From: Lewinellaceae bacterium
Lineage (GTDB): Bacteria; Bacteroidota; Bacteroidia; Chitinophagales; Saprospiraceae
DNA length: 64,000 nucleotides
Assembly (NCBI GenBank): GCA_020636095.1
Contig: JACJYN010000010.1
Coordinates: forward strand, 124,001 to 188,000
Direction of reading: 5' to 3'
Under the pieces are notes generated by a model. It worked only from the letters and a program-made list of their open reading frames with translations. It did not search any database and was not told where the DNA came from. The position numbers and the translations under genes were made by a program. Positions 15,743 through 22,800 of the stretch are shown piece by piece. How positions within the stretch are numbered: position 1 is the stretch's first letter; every line of letters starts with the position of its first letter.

Positions 15743-16006
15743 ATGTTAACTGCTATGACCGTGTTGATCGCCCTGGTGTGTGTTTTGCTGATGGGCGCAG
15801 TGCTGATCCAAAATCCGAAAGGTGGCGGCGTGGACTCTACCTTCGGTGGATCGCAGGCTAACCAAATGTTCGGAGCAGCCAAGTCTACGGACTTTATTGA
15901 AAAAATAACCTGGTATCTGGCTATTGCGCTCGGTATCCTGTGCATCATTACCGCCATGATGGTAGGTGGCGGCACGGAAGCCGTCGACCCGTTGTTGTCT
16001 CAATAA
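15743..16006 (+). CDS. secG: preprotein translocase subunit SecG
   Basis: An 87-residue membrane protein with two transmembrane helices ('AMTVLIALVCVLLMGAVLIQ' and 'WYLAIALGILCIITAMMV'). The cytoplasmic loop 'QNPKGGGVDSTFGGSQANQMFGAAKSTDFIEKITW' is diagnostic for SecG. It assists SecYEG protein export. A strong terminator follows 19 bp after the stop codon. Confidence 0.93.
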   Translation: MLTAMTVLIALVCVLLMGAVLIQNPKGGGVDSTFGGSQANQMFGAAKSTDFIEKITWYLAIALGILCIITAMMVGGGTEAVDPLLSQ

Positions 16007-16024
16007 GCAATCAAGCAGCACCCC

Positions 16025-16060
16025 AAAAAAGGCCTGAGGACATTTCTTCAGGCCTTTTTT
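16025..16060 (+). terminator. rho-independent terminator of the secG transcript
   Basis: AAAAAAGGCCTGA pairs perfectly with TCAGGCCTTTTTT and is followed by CTTTCCC. The symmetrical A and T runs mean it could also work on the other strand. Confidence 0.92.
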
Positions 16061-16198
16061 CTTTCCCAATCTTGTCAAATTGTCCATTCCTTGAATCAAA
16101 AGAACAGCCTGGCTGGATTACTTTCAGCAATTGGCGGAAAAACCTGAAATATTGTCATGAATTTCAATTTGGCATACAGTGTGATAGAGGAAGATTGA

Positions 16199-16222
16199 CT
16201 TCCTGTAATCTTTGACAGGAAG
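16199..16222 (+). promoter_or_regulatory. inverted repeat upstream of groES, candidate operator
   Basis: CTTCCTGT (16199-16206) and ACAGGAAG (16215-16222) form a perfect 8-bp inverted repeat with an 8-bp gap, 46 bp before the groES start codon. It is not the CIRCE element (TTAGCACTC-N9-GAGTGCTAA), and no CIRCE was found. Its position suits heat-shock control, but this is an inference. Confidence 0.4.
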
Positions 16223-16268
16223 AGTATCCTATTTATTTAACAAAACTGAATCATAAAAGCTTGTAACT

Positions 16269-16544
16269 ATGAAGCCCATTAATGACAGAGTAGTGGTCAA
16301 GCCTGCTCCGGCAGAGGAAAAGACTAAAGGTGGGATCATCATTCCCGAAACTGCTAAGGAAAAGCCCCAGCGTGGCAAAGTCAAAGCGGTAGGCCCGGGA
16401 AAAGATGGTAACCTCATGACCGTGCAGGTTGGCGATATTGTACTCTACGGGAAATACGCCGGCCAGGAACTTCACTATGAAGGACAGGATTACCTTATCA
16501 TGCGGGAAGATGATATCCTCGTAATTCTGGAAGGGAATGAATAA
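16269..16544 (+). CDS. groES: co-chaperonin GroES
   Basis: A 91-residue GroES that caps the GroEL ring during protein folding. It begins 'MKPINDRVVVKPAPAEEKTKGGIIIPETAKEKPQ', with the mobile loop around residues 17-32, and ends 'DYLIMREDDILVILEGNE'. The length is slightly short but normal for Bacteroidota. It is 51 bp upstream of groEL and clearly part of one operon. Confidence 0.97.
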   Translation: MKPINDRVVVKPAPAEEKTKGGIIIPETAKEKPQRGKVKAVGPGKDGNLMTVQVGDIVLYGKYAGQELHYEGQDYLIMREDDILVILEGNE

Positions 16545-16595
16545 CCTCCAGCCCTGTAATGACAATTTTTCCAAAACAAAAAATCCAACCTAAAA

Positions 16596-18233
16596 ATGGC
16601 TAAAGAAATTAGCTTTGATAGAAATGCAAGAGAAAAGCTGCGGGCAGGGGTCGATGCACTGTCTAACGCAGTGAAGGTAACGCTAGGCCCCAAAGGACGC
16701 AACGTCGTAATCCAGAAAAGCTTCGGGGCCCCGCAGATCACTAAAGACGGTGTTACCGTTGCCAAAGAGATTGAGCTTGAAGATGCCGTCGAAAATATGG
16801 GCGCTCAGATGGTAAAAGAAGTCGCCTCCAAGACGGCTGATATTGCCGGAGATGGGACGACCACGGCCACGGTGCTTGCACAGGCCATGATCAACGCCGG
16901 CCTGAAAAACGTCACCGCCGGCGCCAACCCCATGGACCTCAAGCGCGGTATGGACAAAGCCGTAAAGGCAGTGATCGAAGACCTCCAGAAGCAGTCGGAA
17001 GTAATCGGCGATGATTTTGAAAAGATCAAGCAGGTGGGCTCTATTTCCGCCAACAACGACGAAGAGATCGGCAGCCTGATCGCAGACGCCATGAAGCGGG
17101 TAACCAAAGATGGCGTCATCACCGTTGAAGAATCTAAAGGTACGGATACCTATGTCGATGAGGTGCTCGGTATGCAATTTGACCGCGGCTACCTTTCTCC
17201 CTACTTCGTGACCGATACCGAAAGTATGGTCACCGAGTATGAAAGCCCCCTTATTCTCATCCACGACAAGAAAATCTCCAATATGCAGGACATCGTTCCT
17301 ATCCTGGAGAAAGTCGTGCAGGCTGGCCGGCCTCTGCTGATTATTGCCGAAGATATTGAAAGCCAGGCCCTCGGTGTACTGGTCGTCAACCGCCTCCGTG
17401 CTCAGCTGAAAGTCGTAGCCGTCAAAGCGCCTGGCTTTGGCGACCGCCGTAAAGCTATGCTGGAGGATATTGCCGTCCTGACCGGTGGTACCGTAATCAG
17501 CGAGGAGAAAGGCTATAAGCTCGAAAATGTCAGCATGGAACATCTTGGCCGCGCTGAAAAGATCACCGTAGATAAAGACAATACGACCATCGTTAACGGC
17601 GGTGGAGACGAAGAACAGATCAAAGCCCGCATCAACCAGATTAAAGCTCAGATCGAAACGACCACTTCCGATTATGACCGCGAAAAACTGCAGGAGCGGC
17701 TGGCTAAGCTCTCCGGCGGTGTTGCCGTGCTCTACGTCGGTGCTGCCAGCGAAGTGGAAATGAAGGAAAAGAAAGACCGCGTCGATGATGCGCTGCACGC
17801 TACCCGTGCAGCTGTGGAAGAAGGTATCGTCGCCGGTGGTGGCGTAGCCCTGGTTCGCGCCATGGAATGCCTCAGTAAGGTAAAAGGCGTTAATGAGGAT
17901 GAAATGATCGGTGTGCAGATTGTCAAAAAATCACTGGAAGCGCCGCTTCGCATCATTGCTGATAACGCCGGAGTTGAAGGCTCTGTCGTCCTGCAACGCG
18001 TACTGACCGAAAAAGGTAGCTTTGGCTACAACGCCCGTACGGACGTCTTCGAAGACCTGAAAAAAGCAGGGGTTATTGACCCGACCAAGGTGACCCGCAT
18101 CGCACTGGAAAATGCCGGATCTATTGCCGGTATGGTCCTGACGACAGAATGTGTCATCAGTGATAAGCCGGAAAAAGATGGTGGTGGCGGAATGCCTGGA
18201 GGTATGCCTGGAGGTATGCCCGGCATGATGTAA
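16596..18233 (+). CDS. groEL: chaperonin GroEL
   Basis: A 545-residue group I chaperonin forming the double-ring ATP-dependent folding chamber. The ATP-binding 'GPKGRNVVIQKSFGAP' and 'DGTTTATVLAQ' blocks, the apical 'SPYFVTDTESM' segment and the C-terminal Gly-Gly-Met tail (three GGMP units, then GMM) are all present. The length is standard and the frame is intact. It forms the groES-groEL operon and ends in a clear terminator at 18256-18295. Confidence 0.98.
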   Translation: MAKEISFDRNAREKLRAGVDALSNAVKVTLGPKGRNVVIQKSFGAPQITKDGVTVAKEIELEDAVENMGAQMVKEVASKTADIAGDGTTTATVLAQAMINAGLKNVTAGANPMDLKRGMDKAVKAVIEDLQKQSEVIGDDFEKIKQVGSISANNDEEIGSLIADAMKRVTKDGVITVEESKGTDTYVDEVLGMQFDRGYLSPYFVTDTESMVTEYESPLILIHDKKISNMQDIVPILEKVVQAGRPLLIIAEDIESQALGVLVVNRLRAQLKVVAVKAPGFGDRRKAMLEDIAVLTGGTVISEEKGYKLENVSMEHLGRAEKITVDKDNTTIVNGGGDEEQIKARINQIKAQIETTTSDYDREKLQERLAKLSGGVAVLYVGAASEVEMKEKKDRVDDALHATRAAVEEGIVAGGGVALVRAMECLSKVKGVNEDEMIGVQIVKKSLEAPLRIIADNAGVEGSVVLQRVLTEKGSFGYNARTDVFEDLKKAGVIDPTKVTRIALENAGSIAGMVLTTECVISDKPEKDGGGGMPGGMPGGMPGMM

Positions 18234-18255
18234 GCCGAGCGCTGCTTTTTCAAAG

Positions 18256-18295
18256 AAAAAAGGCCCTTCCGTTTTTCCAGCGGAGGGGCTTTTTC
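18256..18295 (+). terminator. rho-independent terminator of groESL
   Basis: AAAAAGGCCCTTCCG pairs imperfectly with CGGAGGGGCTTTTT, 22 bp after the groEL stop codon. Confidence 0.85.
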
Positions 18296-18335
18296 ATGAA
18301 GTTGTCCCGGTTCCAGCAGAAAACTTAAGACAACT

Positions 18336-19190
18336 TCAATGCTCCGGAAATACCGAACCGGCCATGGCCATCGCCTCTTGAAAAACGTCCATATCCACAC
18401 CGGTTTCAATACCTTCCTTCAGAAAATAATACAACATATTCTCAGTAGGCATATTGCCGGTGAGGTCATCTTTAGCCATGGGGCACCCCCCGTAGCCTTT
18501 CACTGCTCCGTCAAAACGGCGGCATCCATTCTGATATGCGGTAGCTATTTTTTCTTTCCACTTATCCGGAACAGTATGAAAATGAGCACCCAATTCAACA
18601 TCCGGATAGGCGGGAATGAGGTTGCTGAACAGGTAACTGATGCTTTCCGGGCTTGCCACACCAATGGTATCCGATAACTGGAGGATCGAAATCCCCATTT
18701 CCGCCAGGCGGGTAACCCAGCGCTGAACAATCTCAACATTCCAGGGGTCGCCATACGGATTGCCAAAGCCCATCGAGATATAAACGACTAATTGCTTATC
18801 ATGGGCCAGGCAGATATCTTGTATCTGTTCCACCCGGCCTACTGATTCTTCAATGGTAGCATTGGTATTGCGTAACTGAAAGGTTTCCGAAATGGAAAAG
18901 GGATACCCCAGATAGGTGATCTCCTCAAACTGAGCAGCATCATCTGCACCGCGCTGGTTGGCGACAATAGCCAGCAACTTGCTCCTGGAACCGCTCAGGT
19001 CAAGCTGGCTCAATACTTCTGCCGTATCCTTCATTTGCGGAATAGCCTTGGGGGATACAAAACTTCCGAAATCAATCGTATCAAAGTTGGCGCTTAACAG
19101 TTTGTTGATATACGCCGCTTTCTTTTCTGTCGGGATGAATTCTTTGATGCCCTGCATAGCATCCCTTGGGCATTCAATTAATTTGACCAT
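18336..19190 (-). CDS. hydroxymethylglutaryl-CoA lyase
   Basis: A 284-residue TIM-barrel enzyme of the HMGL-like family that splits HMG-CoA to acetyl-CoA and acetoacetate, the final step of leucine catabolism. Visible motifs include 'IDFGSFVSPKAIPQMKDTAEVL', the metal-binding 'GAHFHTVPDKWKEKIATAYQNGCRRFDGAVKGYGGCPMAKDDLTGNMPTE', and 'LQLSDTIGVASPESI'. The catalytic Cys in GGCPxA is present. The N-terminus begins 'MVKLIECPRDAMQGIKEFIP', which keeps the R-D pair of the active site. It is convergent with groEL and seems monocistronic. Confidence 0.92.
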   Translation of the reverse strand: MVKLIECPRDAMQGIKEFIPTEKKAAYINKLLSANFDTIDFGSFVSPKAIPQMKDTAEVLSQLDLSGSRSKLLAIVANQRGADDAAQFEEITYLGYPFSISETFQLRNTNATIEESVGRVEQIQDICLAHDKQLVVYISMGFGNPYGDPWNVEIVQRWVTRLAEMGISILQLSDTIGVASPESISYLFSNLIPAYPDVELGAHFHTVPDKWKEKIATAYQNGCRRFDGAVKGYGGCPMAKDDLTGNMPTENMLYYFLKEGIETGVDMDVFQEAMAMAGSVFPEH

Positions 19191-19512
19191 GGATGGTTAG
19201 AGCTTATGTGTTGAACACTGTTTATATATGAATTTTTATTTATACATTCAAAATTACCGGCCGTTAAATTACGCAAAAACACGCTCTGGTTTTACATCCC
19301 ATTGTAAAACTGTTTCTTTTGAAGAAAGAAGGCTACCATACGCCCAAGGCTCGTACAACGTACATGCACCCCGTAGCTTTATGTCCAGCGTTCGACTGAG
19401 CGTTCTCACGCCGAAGTCCTTAGACGGATACCCAAAAGAATACTCCCCGTTTGATGGATAATCCCTAGGAATATAAACTATCACTTTTCAAAGATGTTTT
19501 ATCCAAAAAATC
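19191..19512. other. 322-bp noncoding region with dispersed-repeat words
   Basis: No gene was found. Between about 19340 and 19460 are 'gctcgtacaacgtacatg', 'tccagcgttcga' and 'tagacggatacccaaaag'. Related words in both orientations occur near 8.5 kb and 53.7-53.8 kb. Confidence 0.4.
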
Positions 19513-19740
19513 ATGAGTAAAGGTATATTCTCACTCTTAGGATTCTTACTGGCCGGGCTGGGGTTCCTGTCTATTGTACTCAGCCTCGTAGGTGTACAGT
19601 TTTCCTTTTTGACCTGGCTGGACTCCTTCGGCCGGCTCTTTGGCTTTGTTGCTAAACTCATTATGATCATTGCTGGGATTCTGATTCTTTACATCGCCCA
19701 AAGCGACTTTAAAGGGGAAGAAGGAATAGGGGAATACTAA
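19513..19740 (+). CDS. small two-helix membrane protein
   Basis: A 75-residue hydrophobic protein with two transmembrane segments ('GIFSLLGFLLAGLGFLSIVLSLVG' and 'FGFVAKLIMIIAGILILYIAQ') and a short acidic tail. I do not recognise a named family, but similar small membrane proteins are common in Bacteroidota. It is divergent from the HMG-CoA lyase gene and convergent with the giant secreted-protein gene. A CCCGC/GCGGG hairpin followed by CCTTTTTTT at about 19785-19808 probably ends its transcript. Confidence 0.65.
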   Translation: MSKGIFSLLGFLLAGLGFLSIVLSLVGVQFSFLTWLDSFGRLFGFVAKLIMIIAGILILYIAQSDFKGEEGIGEY

Positions 19741-19830
19741 CACTCAACCTTTCTTTTCTCTTCCTCTCCTTTTCCATTTCCCACCCGCGGGCCTGCGGGC
19801 CTTTTTTTCATTCAAATTGCTTATCAAAAT

Positions 19831-19870
19831 AAAAAGGCTGGGCAGCCCCGAGGGGCTACCCAGCCTTTAT
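19831..19870. terminator. bidirectional terminator between convergent genes
   Basis: AAAGGCTGGGCAGCCCC pairs with GGGGCTACCCAGCCTTT with one mismatch. It lies 24 bp after the stop codon of the 1,897-residue protein and downstream of the small membrane protein gene. Confidence 0.88.
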
Positions 19871-19893
19871 GCTAGCCTGCTATTAGAGGGCGA

Positions 19894-22800
19894 TTATTCG
19901 ATAATAATCATCTTCTTGGTAGCAGTGTAGTCAGACGTTTCGACGGTGTAGTACAGTACGCCAGCTGCCGGCAGGTCGTTGGAGTTCACAACTACGTTGT
20001 TGTACCCCTTGACGCCATCCAGGCGAGCCAGTTTCAGTACTTTACCCGTTACGTCGCTGACCGTCAGCGTCACCGTATCGTCGGCAGGCAGGTTGAAACC
20101 GATCAGCGTCTCGCCCTTGAACGGGTTCGGCGTGTTCTGATACAGTTCGAAACCGGCAGCTACCGCTGCTTTGCCCGAGAAGGTAACCGCTACGTCCAGG
20201 TAGTCGCCGTTGGTGCGGTAAGCTTCTGCCTTCGTGACCCGGGAGCTTACGCTCAGCAGTTCGCTCAACTGTGCATCCGCCGTTGCGCGGAATACCAGGC
20301 TGAACAGGACTGCATCAGCGCTTGCTTTGCCGTTCCAGCTCGTGGTGATGAGCCCTTCGTTGGCGTACGCCAGGCCGAAGTTCTCTGCCGTAGCTACTCC
20401 AGCGATGATGTCCACCAGTTCCAGCGCGCTGTTGTCGAACGACAACGTTGCCTGGTAGCCTTCTACTGAAGCGATGTCCGCTGCCGTAAACGCTACCGTG
20501 TACTCATTGCCAGCCTTCACTTCTGCTTCCGCTACGTTGAAGGCAAGCGTGCCGGCCATTGTGCGGCCTTCTACTCCTGCCAGGGCGTTAGCCTGGGCAT
20601 CGTTGTTCACATCCCCTATCTTCACCGCTACAAAGTCAGCGCCTGTGATGCCCGTAGCCGGCAAGTTGTTGATGTTCACCACTTCCGGGAACTCTTCGAA
20701 CCAGGGGTTCGATGCATTCGGGAAGCTGTAGGCGGCCTCTACGAAGCGCCAGCTTGTATTGTTCTCAAATTCCGTATCGATCGACAGGATCAGCTTGCGC
20801 AGCTGGATCAGGTCGAGCGTCGTGATCGACTTGCTGTTGTTCACATCAGCGGCAATCATCTTGTACGGGCTGCCCAAAGGCTGCACGCCCAGGATGTGCT
20901 TGCTGATCAATACCAGGTCGAAGGTCGATACCCCGTTGAGGTAGTTGGCATTCAGTTGCGGAGTGACCGTGTAGTCATACCCATCCTGAAGCCCGGTAAA
21001 GGCGTATTCGCCGTCGGCTGCCGTCATCATTGCCATGCTCGGCTGGCCGGACAGGCTTACTTCTACATTCTCTACTGCCAGGGCATCTTCGGTGGCAATT
21101 GCACCCGATACGCCTACTGCCAGCGGGCCAGGGCCGCACAGGTTCATGTTGTCCTGTACCAGGATGTAGGTCTCACAGAAGTCGCTGTTGCCAGCTCCGT
21201 CATAAGCCCAAATCTCTACCACCAGCGTACCGGTGTCTGCACAGGTCAGTACGATACCCGTAGAATCTACATTCGGCGCGTCGCCTACCCGGTTGATCGA
21301 GTACTTGATCGGGCCGGTGCAGTCCGGAGACGGAGATACGATAAAGTCGTTCGCCCAGATCGCCATGCGGCCTTCATCCGGTACATCGTCGCCATTCAGG
21401 TCCACCGGCATCAGCTCGATGGCCAGGCCGTTGATACATACCGGCGACGGCGCCTTGCAGTCTACTACACAGAAATCCAGCAGCTCGCTGTTGACGTTGC
21501 CGCAACCATCTTCTACGTGTACTTCGAAGGCGTGGCAACCGATCGGGAAGCGGCCGTTCAGCGTGTAGTCAGGGTACGTGCCCGTCAGCGTGAAGTCGTC
21601 AAACGCTCCGTCTGTCAGGTCCTGCAGGTTGAAGTCTATCGTGCCGTCGGCGCCTGCATCCAGGAATACCTTGATTGTCAGGTCATCCGGCGTGCAGTTC
21701 TCGAAAATCGTGAAGTCCAGGTTCACCAGCCCGGTGCAGGTTACGTTGTCGTAGGAACAGAAGTCCTCCGGCGTAGAGCTGATCTCCGGGTCGATGTCGT
21801 CGTATACCTTGATGATCTGTGTGTACTGGAAGAAACCGCCGTCGTAATCCACCTTGCGCCAGAAGTCATCGATGCCGTTGCAGATGTTCTGGAAGGCCAG
21901 CGGTACGTTGTTCGGTTCCGTCTCGTCGTCATCCCGGTCGATGTACGTGTACCCACCTGGGCGGTGCAGTACCCATACGCACTCGTCGCCTGGCTGGTTG
22001 TCGCAATCTTCATCTCTGCCCACTACAAACGGGTCAGATTCCCCGTCGTACTGGCACCAGTTAACCACCTTCCACTTACGGAAGATCTTGTAGCACTCGT
22101 CGCCGGAAGCAGAGAAGAATTCATCGGTATGGTTCACGGCCAACAGGTCGCAGCCGATCTCTTCGTAAATAACGCTATCCGGGTCTGCTGCGCCGCATAC
22201 GGCTTCAGCATCTGCCGGGAACTTGATCTCGTAGTTGTGCTTCTCCTTGATCGTGACCACCTGCTGGCAGAAGTTTACACTTTCGTTGCCATTCACATCC
22301 GTTGCACGGAAGCGGCGGATGATCGTACCAAAACCACATTCCAGGTCCGGTACCGGAGGCAGTTCACGCTCGTAAGAGCCACAGTTGTCTTCCGAGGTTG
22401 CATCCCCGAACAACTGCTGCAGCTGCAGCGTATCCAGCGGGTCAAAGCTGTACGGAAGCGCATCGCAGTCTATCATCACCGGGTGCGGTGCATAGCAGTA
22501 CGGGCGCGCCTTCTCTTCCGGCGTTACTTCCAGCCAGCAAGTGTTGATGTTGCCGGCTTTGTCAATCACGCGCAGTTCGATCGTCACCGTTACCCCCACG
22601 TCGCAGCAGAAGAAGTCTACATACGGGCCCCAGTTAGAGAAGCCGTTGCCGCAGGTGTAGTTGATGATGTCAAACTTGTTCCGGCGTACCTCGATGCGGT
22701 CTACCTCACAGTTATCGTTAGAACCTTCGTCGATGTCCGTTGCGTATACGCGTGCAAGGTCATTGCCGCCAATGGAGATCGTCAGGTTGTCGTCACAAAT

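Noticed and set aside
16061..16268. CIRCE element before groES
   Set aside because: No TTAGCACTC-N9-GAGTGCTAA match is present; only a different inverted repeat was found.
16683..17798. Open frame of 371 codons on the minus strand
   Set aside because: It is antisense to groEL.
19191..19512. Possible tRNA or small RNA gene
   Set aside because: No cloverleaf, CCA end or T-loop sequence was found; the text matches dispersed repeats instead.
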